From contig JBEKCP010000371.1 in assembly GCA_050014815.1 (NCBI GenBank), positions 1 through 6,278 of the forward strand: DNA of 6,278 bases, written 5' to 3'. The notes beneath the pieces were generated by a model, which worked only from the letters and a program-made list of their open reading frames with translations, did not search any database and was not told the DNA's origin. The position numbers and the translations under genes are program-made. This document shows, one piece after another, positions 1-6,278 of the stretch. Position 1 is the stretch's first letter, and every line of letters begins with the position of its first letter. Source of the DNA: JBEKCP01 sp050014815 (lineage in GTDB: Bacteria; Planctomycetota; Planctomycetia; Pirellulales; Thermoguttaceae).

Positions 1-597
1 TCCGAGCAGGTAACGATTGCCGCCCTGAACGGGCCGGAGAGCATCGTTATCTCGGGCGACGAGCCGGTGGTCTGCCAGGTGCTCGCCCGATTCGAGGGCG
101 AGGGCGTCAAGTCCAAGAAGCTGGTGACTTCGCACGCCTTCCATTCCCGCCGGATGGATTCGATCCTCGACGAGCTCGGCCAGGTTGCCCGGTCGGTAAA
201 ATGCTCGTCGCCGAAGATTCCGATGATTTCCAATCTGACGGGGCGGGCGGCCGACGCATCCACGTACGCCGATCCGGCATATTGGAGCCGCCATGCCCGC
301 CGGCCGGTGCGGTTCGCCGATGGCATGCAGGCGCTGGCCGAGTGCGGCTGCGAGTTGTTCCTGGAGATCGGTCCGGCGCCCGTCTTGATCGGCATGGGGA
401 AGCACTGCCTGCCGGACGGCCGCTACGCGTGGTTGCCCTCTCTGCGGCCGGGGCGCGGCGAGTGGCAAACGCTCCTGGACAGTCTGGCCCAGTTGTATGT
501 GCGGGGCGCGAAGATCGACTGGGCGGGCTTCGACCGCGACTACGGGCCGCGGAAGACGGAACTGCCCACCTACCCGTTCCAGAGGCGGCGGTACTGG
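1..597 (+). other. AT domain, C-terminal half, predicted malonyl-CoA specific
   Basis: This part of the acyltransferase loads the extender unit onto the ACP. Seen: the AALNGPESIVISG strand after the missing active-site region (residues 7-19), then SHAFHS with HAFH at residues 45-48 (bases 133-144), where His48 is the catalytic histidine. The domain ends with the post-AT motif LPTYPFQRRRYW (residues 188-199). In cis-AT PKS families HAFH at this position is associated with malonyl-CoA, and YASH with methylmalonyl-CoA, so an unbranched C2 extender is inferred. The GHSxG serine lies before the window. Confidence 0.93.
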
Positions 598-3500
598 GCG
601 GCCGCGGCCGACGGCGCCGCGCGTCAAGGCCCGTCGTCGCCGTTGGGCGGCGGCCGCCTCCTGCACCCGCTGTTGGGCCGCCGCCTGGTCGCTGCATCGA
701 GCGAGCAGATCTTCGAGTCGCAGATGACCGCCACTCGGCCGGCGCTCCTCGGCGATCACAAGATCCAAGGCATGGCGGTGATGCCCGGCGCCGGCTACCT
801 GGAAATGGCCCTGGCCGCCTCGGCCGCGGTACACGGCAAGCCTTGGATCGTGTGCGGCGCAACGCTGATCGAGCCGCTCGTGTTGGACAAGTCGCCGAAG
901 ACGGTCCAGACCATTCTCTCGCCGGACGGCCCCGGCGCGGCCTCGTTCCGCATCGTCAGCGTGACACAGCCGGACGGCGACGCGGAGCCGGTCTTCACGA
1001 CGCTCGCCGCGGGCCGGCTCGAATCGCCGCGCGACGGCGCCGCGCCTGCGATCGACCTCGATAGGGAGCGCCGCCGCTTTACCGCCGAGCCCCGCGACGT
1101 GCAATGGCAGATCGAGGCCCTCCGCAAGTCCGGGCTGGAGCCGGGGCCCACCTTCCATTGGACCCCCCGCCACTGGTCCGCCGAAAGCGAGGGGCTGGCC
1201 GAGCTCCGCGCCCCACGCGACGCCGACCGGCTGGACGATTACCAGGTCCATCCGGGCTTGCTCGACAGCGGCTTCCAGGTGCTCGGGGCCCTGTTGCCCG
1301 GCGCCGGCGAAGGAATCGACGCTTACGTGCCGATGGGCGTGGATCGGATCCAGGTGTACGATCGCCCGCGGGAGCCGGCCTGGTGGCGGGCCTCGCTCAC
1401 GTCGCTCAAGGGCAAAGTGGCGGTGGGCGATATCCAACTGCTGGACAGCTCGGGTCGAGTGCTCGTCAGGCTGGAGGGCGTGCGGTTGCGCCGCGTGCCG
1501 CGCGACTGGCTCGCCCGCCGGCTGGCCGGACCGCTTCCCGACTGGTGTTATGAATTGGCCTGGCCGCTGCAACCGCTCGATCCTCCGCCGGACCAGGCGG
1601 AGATCGAGCCCGCACGCTACCTGGTCTTCGACTCGCTGGACGGCGTTGGAGCCGCCTTGGTCGAGCGGCTGGAGATGAAAGGCCACCGCTGGACGCTCGT
1701 GCCGGCGGACCTTGATCCCGAAGTGCGAGGCACGGCGGTGCGGGACTTCCTGGCCAGCACCGAGCCGGGACGCTGCCACATCGTTTATCTCTCGGGCCTG
1801 GAGGCCGACGGCCGGCAAGCCGCGCCCGACTTCGAAGCGGCCCGGCGGCACGGCTGGGGCGGCATATTGGACGTGGTACACGCGTTGGCCGAGTCGGGCG
1901 GGGCCGACTCGCCGCGCCTGTGGTTGGTCACTCGCGGCGCCCAGGCCGCGGGAGATCGTTCGGCGCCGCTGGGCCTGGCCCAATCGCCGATCTGGGGACT
2001 CGGGGGAGTGGTTGCAACGGAGTATCCCGCCCTGGCCTGCACGCGCGTCGATCTTGACGCGGAGGATCGGCACAACGCGCCCGACCAACTGGCCGAAGAG
2101 CTTTGCTGGGGGCAAGACGAGGACCAGATCGTCTACCGCGGCGGCGAGCGCCGCGTCGCTCGGTTCCGGCGCCTACGGTACGGCGAGGCCGGCGCCCTGC
2201 AGATTCCCGACGGCCAGCCCTACCGCCTCGAGATCACCTCGCGCGGTCAACTCGATAACGTTGCTTTGCGTCCGGCGGAGCGCCGGTCGCCGGGTCCGGG
2301 AGAAGTCGAGATCCGGGTGCATGCGACCGGGCTGAACTTCCGCGACGTGCTGAACGTGCTGGACCTCTACCCCGGCGATCCGGGTCCGCTGGGCGGCGAG
2401 TGCGCGGGCGAGATCGCCGCCGTCGGCGCGGGGGTGGAACACCTCAAGCCGGGGGACGAGGTCGTCGCGCTCGCTCCGGCCAGTTTCGCCAGTTACGTGC
2501 TGACCCTGGCCGAGTTCGTCGCTCCCAAACCGGGGCACCTCGGCTTCGAGGAAGCCGCCACGATCCCCATCTGCTTCTTGACCGCCGAGCTCGCCCTCCG
2601 CCGGCTGGGCCAGTTGCGCGAGGGCCAGCGCGTGCTGATCCACGCCGCCTCCGGCGGCGTCGGGCTGGCGGCCATCCAGATCGCGCGACGGGCCGGCGCG
2701 GAGATCTTCGCCACGGCGGGCAGCCCGCGCAAGCGGGAGTACCTCAAGTCGCTCGGCATCCGGCACGTCATGGATTCCCGCTCGCTGGAGTTCCGGGAAG
2801 AGATCATGAAGGCCACCGGCGGCGAGGGAATCGACCTGGTCCTGAACTCGCTGACCGGCGAGGCGATCGCCGCCGGCCTTTCCGTGCTGCGTCCCGGCGG
2901 GCGCTTCATGGAACTTGGCAAGACCGACCTCTGGGACCAGGAGCGGGTAAACCAGTTCAGGCCGGGCGTGACGTTCTTCCCGATCGCCCTGGACCGGATG
3001 ATGGCCGAGCAGCCCGAGGAGGTCGGCCAACTGATGCGCGAAGTGCTGCCGGAGTTTGCCGAGCGGAAGCTCGATGCGCTGCCGCTGCGGGCGTTTCGCA
3101 TCGAGCGCGCGGTCGACGCGCTGCGGCACATGGCGCGTGCTGAGCACATCGGCAAGGTGGTGATCCGGGCCGCCGCGCCCGCCGACCATGCGGACCGCGG
3201 ATTCTCCGTCCGCGAAGACGGCACGTACCTGGTCACCGGCGGTCTGGGCGGCCTGGGCCTGAAGGTGGCCCGCTGGCTGGCGGACCGCGGGGCCCGCCAC
3301 CTCGTGCTGGTGGGCCGGTCCGGAGTGTCGGCGGAGGCAAGGCCCCAGCTCGACGAGCTCCAGAAGGCCGGCGTCCGCGTCGCGGTCCGCTCGTGTAACG
3401 TGGGCAATCGGGAGGAGGTTGCCGGCTTGCTTTCGGGAATCCGCGGAGAGATGCCGCCCTTGCGGGGCGTCTTCCACCTGGCCGGCGTGCTGGACGACGG

Positions 3501-4437
3501 CGTCCTTCGCGAGCAGACGCGGGAGCGGTTCGACCGGGTGATGGCCTCCAAGGTGCTCGGCGCATGGAACTTGCACGAGCTTACCCGCGACCTGCCGCTG
3601 GACCTGTTCGTGCTGTTCTCGTCTGCCGCGGCGCTGTTGCGCTCGCCGGGGCAGAGCAACTACGCCGCCGCGAACTGCTTCCTCGACGCGCTGGCCCATC
3701 ATCGCCGCTGGGAGAAGCGGCCGGCGCTGAGCGTCAACTGGGGATGCTGGGCGGAGGTGGGCATGGCGGCGCAGCTCAGCGAGGCCGACCAGCGACGGAT
3801 GTCGGCCGCCGGCATGGGCATCATCGGGCCGGCGCAGGGTCTCCGCGTCCTGGAACAGCTCATCGTGGACGATCGCATTCAGAGCGTCGTGTTGCCGATG
3901 GACTGGCCGAAATTCTTCGAGCGGATCCCGCCGGGGAGCGAGCCGCATTGGCTGGCGGACATCGCCGGCGACGCGCGGACCGCGGCCGCCCCCGCCGACG
4001 CCCGCCCGGTCCTGCTGGAAGAGCTCACCAGCGCCGCCCCCGCCGAGCGGCTCGAACTGGCGTTGACCCACATACGCAAGCAGGCTGCCCGCGTGCTGGC
4101 CATCGACGACGCCAATCTGCCGGATCCCCGCCGGACGCTGAACGAGCTGGGGTTCGACTCGCTCACGGGAGTCGAGTTTGCCAACCGGGTGGGCCGCTCG
4201 ATCGGCCGGCAGATCAACCCGGCCTTGTTGTTCGACTATCCCACGCTGGAGAGTCTCGCCGGCTACGTAGTCCGCGACCTGCTCCACCTGGGGCCCGAGG
4301 AATCGCCGCCGCCGCCCGCCGAGGCGAAGGAAGTCGCCGATGAGATCCAGGAGCAGGCGATGGCGGACGTGGAGGAGATGTCGGAGGCGGAAATGGACGA
4401 CCTCGTTACCGAACAACTGGTGAAACTCCAGCAATGA
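1..4437 (+). CDS. Modular type I polyketide synthase, C-terminal part (AT-DH-psiKR-ER-KR-ACP), 5' truncated
   Basis: This cytosolic megasynthase module extends a thioester-bound acyl chain by one C2 unit and fully reduces it. The frame is open from base 1 and ends at TGA 4435-4437, giving 1478 visible residues. The first Met (base 67) lies inside the AT fold and is not the start. Domains by residue, counted from base 1: AT C-terminal half 1-199 (HAFH 45-48), DH 220-500 (His253, Asp422), structural pseudo-KR 512-726, ER 738-1055 (NADPH loop from 881), KR 1072-1262 (TGGLGGLG 1079-1086; Lys1184, Ser1208, Tyr1221, Asn1225), ACP 1350-1427 (Ser1387), docking-like tail 1430-1478. There is no C-methyltransferase between DH and ER, and no thioesterase follows the ACP, so the chain must be passed on. 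A KS and the AT serine motif are expected upstream. The PKS assignment is near certain; the specific product cannot be read from this fragment. Confidence 0.97.
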   Translation, partial: SEQVTIAALNGPESIVISGDEPVVCQVLARFEGEGVKSKKLVTSHAFHSRRMDSILDELGQVARSVKCSSPKIPMISNLTGRAADASTYADPAYWSRHARRPVRFADGMQALAECGCELFLEIGPAPVLIGMGKHCLPDGRYAWLPSLRPGRGEWQTLLDSLAQLYVRGAKIDWAGFDRDYGPRKTELPTYPFQRRRYWAAAADGAARQGPSSPLGGGRLLHPLLGRRLVAASSEQIFESQMTATRPALLGDHKIQGMAVMPGAGYLEMALAASAAVHGKPWIVCGATLIEPLVLDKSPKTVQTILSPDGPGAASFRIVSVTQPDGDAEPVFTTLAAGRLESPRDGAAPAIDLDRERRRFTAEPRDVQWQIEALRKSGLEPGPTFHWTPRHWSAESEGLAELRAPRDADRLDDYQVHPGLLDSGFQVLGALLPGAGEGIDAYVPMGVDRIQVYDRPREPAWWRASLTSLKGKVAVGDIQLLDSSGRVLVRLEGVRLRRVPRDWLARRLAGPLPDWCYELAWPLQPLDPPPDQAEIEPARYLVFDSLDGVGAALVERLEMKGHRWTLVPADLDPEVRGTAVRDFLASTEPGRCHIVYLSGLEADGRQAAPDFEAARRHGWGGILDVVHALAESGGADSPRLWLVTRGAQAAGDRSAPLGLAQSPIWGLGGVVATEYPALACTRVDLDAEDRHNAPDQLAEELCWGQDEDQIVYRGGERRVARFRRLRYGEAGALQIPDGQPYRLEITSRGQLDNVALRPAERRSPGPGEVEIRVHATGLNFRDVLNVLDLYPGDPGPLGGECAGEIAAVGAGVEHLKPGDEVVALAPASFASYVLTLAEFVAPKPGHLGFEEAATIPICFLTAELALRRLGQLREGQRVLIHAASGGVGLAAIQIARRAGAEIFATAGSPRKREYLKSLGIRHVMDSRSLEFREEIMKATGGEGIDLVLNSLTGEAIAAGLSVLRPGGRFMELGKTDLWDQERVNQFRPGVTFFPIALDRMMAEQPEEVGQLMREVLPEFAERKLDALPLRAFRIERAVDALRHMARAEHIGKVVIRAAAPADHADRGFSVREDGTYLVTGGLGGLGLKVARWLADRGARHLVLVGRSGVSAEARPQLDELQKAGVRVAVRSCNVGNREEVAGLLSGIRGEMPPLRGVFHLAGVLDDGVLREQTRERFDRVMASKVLGAWNLHELTRDLPLDLFVLFSSAAALLRSPGQSNYAAANCFLDALAHHRRWEKRPALSVNWGCWAEVGMAAQLSEADQRRMSAAGMGIIGPAQGLRVLEQLIVDDRIQSVVLPMDWPKFFERIPPGSEPHWLADIAGDARTAAAPADARPVLLEELTSAAPAERLELALTHIRKQAARVLAIDDANLPDPRRTLNELGFDSLTGVEFANRVGRSIGRQINPALLFDYPTLESLAGYVVRDLLHLGPEESPPPPAEAKEVADEIQEQAMADVEEMSEAEMDDLVTEQLVKLQQ
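658..1500 (+). other. Dehydratase (DH) domain
   Basis: This domain removes water from the 3-hydroxyacyl-ACP to give an enoyl chain, using a double hot-dog fold. Both catalytic motifs are present: HxxxGxxxxP starting at His253 (bases 757-759, followed by MPGAGYLEMA), and the second-half acid Asp422 in HPGLLDSGFQ (bases 1264-1266). The domain opens with HPLLGRR. The internal GYxYGPxF motif reads GLEPGPTF (residues 378-385), losing the usual second Tyr. The domain is probably active because the His/Asp pair is intact. Confidence 0.92.
1534..2178 (+). other. Structural pseudo-KR subdomain between DH and ER
   Basis: This stretch of about 215 residues is the catalytically silent half of a split ketoreductase that packs against the catalytic KR beyond the ER. 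It opens with WCYELAWPL. It also shows LWLVTRGAQ (residues 640-648) and AQSPIWGLGGVVATEYP (about 660-676), then the VDLD strand, all typical of structural KR halves in fully reducing modules. It has no intact TGGxGxxG cofactor motif and no SAM-binding methyltransferase motif. It is too short to hold a C-methyltransferase as well. Confidence 0.85.
2212..3165 (+). other. Enoylreductase (ER) domain
   Basis: This MDR-type NADPH-dependent reductase converts the enoyl-ACP to a saturated acyl-ACP. Seen: GLNFRDVLNVLDLYPG near its start, the GGECAGEIAAVG strand, the cofactor loop HAASGGVGLAAIQIA at residues 881-895 (from base 2641), VLNSLTGEAI, and the ELGKTD motif with Lys974 and Asp976. The Tyr of the LYPG motif is at the position linked in modular ERs to methyl-branch stereochemistry. 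That is probably irrelevant here because the AT looks malonyl specific. Nothing suggests inactivation. Confidence 0.95.
3214..3786 (+). other. Ketoreductase (KR) catalytic domain, B-type
   Basis: This SDR-family reductase converts the 3-ketoacyl-ACP to a 3-hydroxyacyl-ACP using NADPH. The cofactor motif TGGLGGLG is at residues 1079-1086 (from base 3235). The catalytic set is complete: Lys1184, Ser1208 (FSS), Tyr1221 and Asn1225 (QSNYAAAN). The LDD motif at residues 1164-1166 (in HLAGVLDDGVL) marks a B-type KR, which in characterised PKSs gives a D-configured hydroxyl, the usual DH substrate. The WGCWAEVGM segment closes the domain. The stereochemistry is inferred from the motif only. Confidence 0.95.
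4048..4281 (+). other. Acyl carrier protein (ACP) domain
   Basis: This four-helix carrier holds the growing chain on a phosphopantetheine arm. The attachment serine is Ser1387 in LGFDSL (codon at bases 4159-4161). It is followed by the usual helix-III region NPALLFDYPTLESLAGYV. The serine and the preceding Asp are intact, so the domain should be modified by a phosphopantetheinyl transferase encoded elsewhere. It is a single ACP, not a tandem array. Confidence 0.96.
4288..4434 (+). other. C-terminal docking-like tail
   Basis: After the ACP comes a proline-rich spacer (ESPPPPAEA) and then an acidic helical tail of about 35 residues ending VEEMSEAEMDDLVTEQLVKLQQ. Short tails with this S-E-x-E-x-x-x-L-x-x-x-L pattern are common at the C-termini of PKS subunits that hand the chain to a separate downstream protein. 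Pairing with the helix at the start of the next protein is an inference from position and composition. The docking class is not determined. Confidence 0.65.
4434..4437 (+). promoter_or_regulatory. ATGA stop/start overlap, translational coupling
   Basis: The start codon of the second PKS gene (4434-4436) overlaps the stop of the first (4435-4437). Such overlaps usually mean one mRNA and coupled translation by a re-initiating ribosome. The only Shine-Dalgarno-like string nearby is a weak GGTGA at 4419-4423, which matches just the 3' part of the consensus. That is consistent with dependence on upstream translation. No promoter or terminator is seen between the genes. Confidence 0.85.
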
Positions 4438-4544
4438 ACCAGGAATTGGCCGAACGCTTGAAGGGCATGACGCCGCTTGCGCGCGCGGTGTTCGCGCTGA
4501 AGGAGACGCAAGCCCGGCTCGAAGCGCTCGAGCGCCGGCAGTCC
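4434..4544 (+). other. N-terminal docking-like helix
   Basis: Residues 1-37 of the second PKS form a charged amphipathic segment (MTPLARAVFALKETQARLEA at 12-31) directly before the KS. This is the usual place and appearance of an N-terminal docking helix or coiled coil that dimerises and binds the tail of the upstream PKS. The role is inferred. Confidence 0.7.
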
Positions 4545-6278
4545 GCTCCGATCGCGATTGTGGGCATGGCTTGCCGTTTTCCGGGCGGGGCGAGCGATCC
4601 GGCCTCCTATTGGCGGCTGATCTGCGACGGCGTCGACGCGATCCGCCAAACGCCGCCGGACCGCTGGGACGCCGATGCCTTCTACGATCCCGACCCGGCG
4701 GCCCCCGGCAAGATGACCACCCGGTGCGGCGGCTTCCTGGAGGGCATCGACGAGTTCGACAATCATTTTTTCGGCATCTCCGACCGCGAGGCGTCGCGGA
4801 TGGACCCCCAGCATCGGATGTTGCTGGAGCTGGCCTGGGAGGCGCTGGAGGACGCCGGCCTGCCGCCCGGGCTGCTGCGAGGCTCCAGGACCGGGGTGTT
4901 CGTGGGGATCGCGGTGAGCGAGTACGGCATGATCCTCAACCGAGACCTCTCGCAAGCCGACGCCGCCGCCGCCACCGGCGGCTCGTTGTGCCTGGCGGCC
5001 AACCGGCTCTCCTTTGCCTTCGGCTGGAAGGGGCCGAGCGTGGCCCTGGACACGGCCTGTTCCTCCTCGCTGGTTGCCGTTCACATGGCGTGCCAGAGCG
5101 TCCGCAACGGCGAGTGCGACGCGGCCGTGGCCGGCGGCACCAGCCTGCTCCTGTCGCCCATCGCCTCGATCAACTTGACCAAGGCCGGCTTTTGCTCGTC
5201 GGACGGGCGGGTGCGGGCGTTCGACGCCGCCGCCTCCGGCTACGTGCGGAGCGAGGGCGCCGGCCTGGTCGTGCTCAAGCCGCTGGCCGCGGCCCTGAGA
5301 GACCGGGATCCGATCTATGCCGTCGTCCGCGGAAGCGCGGTCAACCAGACCGGCGCGAGCAACGGCTTGACCGCCCCCTGCCGTGCGGCGCAAGAACAAG
5401 TGCTGCGGGACGCGTATGCCCGGGCACAGGTCTCGCCGGCCCGAGTGCAATTCGTCGAGACCCAGGGCACCGGGACGCCCCTGGGCGACACGATCGAAGC
5501 CCTGGCGCTGGGAAGCGTGGTGGGCGAAGGTCGCCCCTCGGAAAGCCCCTGCGCCATCGGCTCGGTGAAGACCAACATCGGGCACATGGAGGCGGCCTCC
5601 GGCATCGCCAGCCTGATGAAGACCGCCCTGGCGCTGAAGCATCGGCAACTGCCGCCCAATCTGCACTTCAAAACGCCCAATCCCGGGATACCCTTCGCTC
5701 AACTGCGGCTGCGGGTGCAAGAGAAGCTCGAACCCTGGCCGGACTCCGCGGAGCCGAGGCTGGCGGGAGTGAGCGCCTTCGGATTCGGCGGGAGCAACGC
5801 CCACGTCGTCCTGGAGGAGTCCACGGCGGCGGTCGCGGATGCCCCAGAGGTCGCCGGCGACGGCCGGCGCCTGTGCCTCCTGCCGATTTCGGCCCGCACG
5901 GAGAAGGCGCTCGATGCGCTGGGCAAGCGATACGGCGAGTTCCTGCGGGGCGATCCGCCGCCTTGGCGCGACATCTGTTATACCGCCGCCCGGCGGAGAG
6001 ACCATCACGACTGTCGCCTGGCCGTGGTGGCAGGCTCGCCCCAGGAGGCCGCGGACTTGCTCGAAGACTTCCAGCGCGGGCAGGCGCCGCCGGGCGTCTT
6101 TTCCGGCCGAAAACCGTACGGCCGCAACTTGAAGATCGCTTTCCTTTTCGGCGGCCAGGCGGAGCATTGGAAACCCTGCCTGCCGCTGGCCAACTCGGCC
6201 CTCGGCTTTGCCGCGGCCCTGGAAGAGATCGACGCCGCGTTGAAGCCCATTGCCGGCTGGTCCCTGGCCAGCGCGCTG
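4434..6278 (+). CDS. Modular type I polyketide synthase, N-terminal part (docking-KS-AT start), 3' truncated
   Basis: This is the next PKS subunit, taking the chain from the preceding ACP. The frame runs 615 codons from ATG 4434 to the window end without a stop. Domains: N-terminal docking-like helix 1-37, KS 38-462, KS-AT linker 463-566, AT start 567-615. KS landmarks: IAIVGMACRFPGG at 40-52, MDPQHRMLLE at 123-132, nucleophile Cys209 in DTACSSS, Lys379 and His384 in KTNIGH, and the GFGGSNAHVVLEE end at 450-462. Odd features: the usual HGTGT His is Gln344, NQDG reads NQTG (304-307), and GDP reads GDT (351-353). The AT opening motif is also atypical. ATG 4434 is chosen because it overlaps the upstream stop as ATGA and keeps the whole docking helix. 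ATG 4467 is a possible alternative, but its AAGGG is only 1 base upstream. PKS identity is certain; whether this KS elongates is open. Confidence 0.96.
   Translation, partial: MNQELAERLKGMTPLARAVFALKETQARLEALERRQSAPIAIVGMACRFPGGASDPASYWRLICDGVDAIRQTPPDRWDADAFYDPDPAAPGKMTTRCGGFLEGIDEFDNHFFGISDREASRMDPQHRMLLELAWEALEDAGLPPGLLRGSRTGVFVGIAVSEYGMILNRDLSQADAAAATGGSLCLAANRLSFAFGWKGPSVALDTACSSSLVAVHMACQSVRNGECDAAVAGGTSLLLSPIASINLTKAGFCSSDGRVRAFDAAASGYVRSEGAGLVVLKPLAAALRDRDPIYAVVRGSAVNQTGASNGLTAPCRAAQEQVLRDAYARAQVSPARVQFVETQGTGTPLGDTIEALALGSVVGEGRPSESPCAIGSVKTNIGHMEAASGIASLMKTALALKHRQLPPNLHFKTPNPGIPFAQLRLRVQEKLEPWPDSAEPRLAGVSAFGFGGSNAHVVLEESTAAVADAPEVAGDGRRLCLLPISARTEKALDALGKRYGEFLRGDPPPWRDICYTAARRRDHHDCRLAVVAGSPQEAADLLEDFQRGQAPPGVFSGRKPYGRNLKIAFLFGGQAEHWKPCLPLANSALGFAAALEEIDAALKPIAGWSLASAL
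4545..5819 (+). other. Ketosynthase (KS) domain with Cys-Gln-His active site
   Basis: This thiolase-fold domain normally accepts the chain from the upstream ACP and condenses it with malonyl-ACP. Cys209 (codon 5058-5060) lies in a normal DTACSSS, and His384 (codon 5583-5585) in KTNIGH. The first catalytic histidine of the EAHGTGT motif is replaced by Gln344 (CAG at 5463-5465), so the motif reads ETQGTGT. Pro of GDP is Thr353 and Asp of NQDG is Thr306. The rest of the fold looks full length and well conserved. In known KS enzymes the HGTGT histidine takes part in malonyl decarboxylation, so chain transfer without elongation is possible but unproven. Confidence 0.93.
5820..6131 (+). other. KS-AT linker
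   Basis: Residues 463-566 match the usual KS-to-AT linker of cis-AT PKSs: LLPISARTEKALDALGKRY, then DICYTAARRRDHHDCRLAVV (508-532 region), then a variable PPGVFSG segment before the AT. This shows that the module has an integrated AT and is not a trans-AT assembly line. Confidence 0.85.
6132..6278 (+). other. AT domain start, divergent, 3' truncated
   Basis: Residues 567-615 are the beginning of an acyltransferase: KIAFLFGGQAEHW, then EEIDAAL and GWSL, in the normal order. The usual opening FxGQGxQWxGMGxxL is altered: the Gln that helps form the oxyanion hole is kept (Gln575), but the following residues read AEHWKPCLPL and the GMG is absent. The active-site serine and the specificity motif lie beyond the window, so activity and substrate cannot be judged. 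Confidence 0.8.

Noticed and set aside
67..69. ATG as a possible start of the first protein
   Set aside because: The frame is open to base 1 and residues 7-19 already match AT sequence, so the gene begins upstream of the window.
107..862. Minus-strand and alternative plus-frame ORFs over the AT and DH
   Set aside because: Their translations are Arg/Pro/Ala-rich shadows without motifs, while the frame-1 protein carries continuous PKS domains.
1534..2178. Possible C-methyltransferase between DH and ER
   Set aside because: The stretch has no SAM-binding glycine motif and is the right size for the structural KR half. Its VTRGAQ and WGLGGVVATEYP motifs fit that instead.
4371..4380. GGAGGAG string as a Shine-Dalgarno site for the second gene
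   Set aside because: It lies more than 50 bases before ATG 4434 and is explained by Val-Glu-Glu-Met codons of the first protein's tail.
2173..4434. A 753-codon open frame on the minus strand
   Set aside because: It lies fully antisense to the ER-KR-ACP coding region. Its protein is rich in Arg, His, Gln and Gly with no recognisable fold, as expected from the reverse complement of a GC-rich gene with strong third-position bias.
4467..4469. Downstream ATG as the start of the second PKS
   Set aside because: AAGGG at 4461-4465 is only 1 base from this ATG, too close to act as a ribosome site. ATG 4434 forms the ATGA overlap and keeps the full N-terminal helix.
4263..6167. A 634-codon open frame on the minus strand
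   Set aside because: It is antisense to the ACP tail and KS, with low-complexity Arg/Gly/His-rich composition and no domain motif. The plus-strand KS is unambiguous.
4434..6278. Second module belonging to a trans-AT PKS, suggested by the KS0-like His loss
   Set aside because: A standard KS-AT linker and the beginning of an integrated AT follow the KS, so the architecture is cis-AT.

Overview
The window lies wholly inside a modular type I polyketide synthase (PKS) locus, transcribed left to right. It holds parts of two large multidomain proteins joined by a 4-base ATGA stop/start overlap. There is no intergenic DNA, RNA gene, mobile element or CRISPR. The DNA is very GC-rich (about two thirds by eye), with strong G/C third-position bias, yet TTG leucine codons are frequent and I noticed no in-frame TTA. 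This fits a high-GC secondary-metabolite bacterium such as a planctomycete, myxobacterium or acidobacterium better than a typical Streptomyces. The taxonomic guess is weak.

Layout: bases 1-4437 encode the C-terminal 1478 residues of the first PKS. In order these are the second half of a malonyl-type acyltransferase (AT), dehydratase (DH), structural pseudo-ketoreductase, enoylreductase (ER), ketoreductase (KR), acyl carrier protein (ACP) and an acidic C-terminal docking-like tail. The KS and the AT serine lie upstream of the window. Bases 4434-6278 encode the first 615 residues of the next PKS: an N-terminal docking-like helix, a ketosynthase (KS), the KS-AT linker and the first ~49 residues of an AT. 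This reading frame is open to the window end.

How they work together: the visible domains of the first protein form a complete reducing set with the expected catalytic residues. The module should add one malonyl-derived C2 unit and reduce it to a saturated methylene pair, as in fatty acid synthesis. The chain on its ACP would pass to the KS of the second protein, helped by the paired terminal docking elements and by translational coupling of the two genes.

The most notable feature is that second KS. It keeps the nucleophilic Cys and the NIGH histidine, but the HGTGT histidine is Gln (QGTGT). Two other usually conserved positions, NQDG and GDP, read NQTG and GDT. The AT that follows also begins with an atypical version of its first motif. 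This raises the possibility of a KS with altered or lost decarboxylative condensation, though it may instead be a naturally divergent clade. Otherwise the region is a conventional cis-AT PKS.
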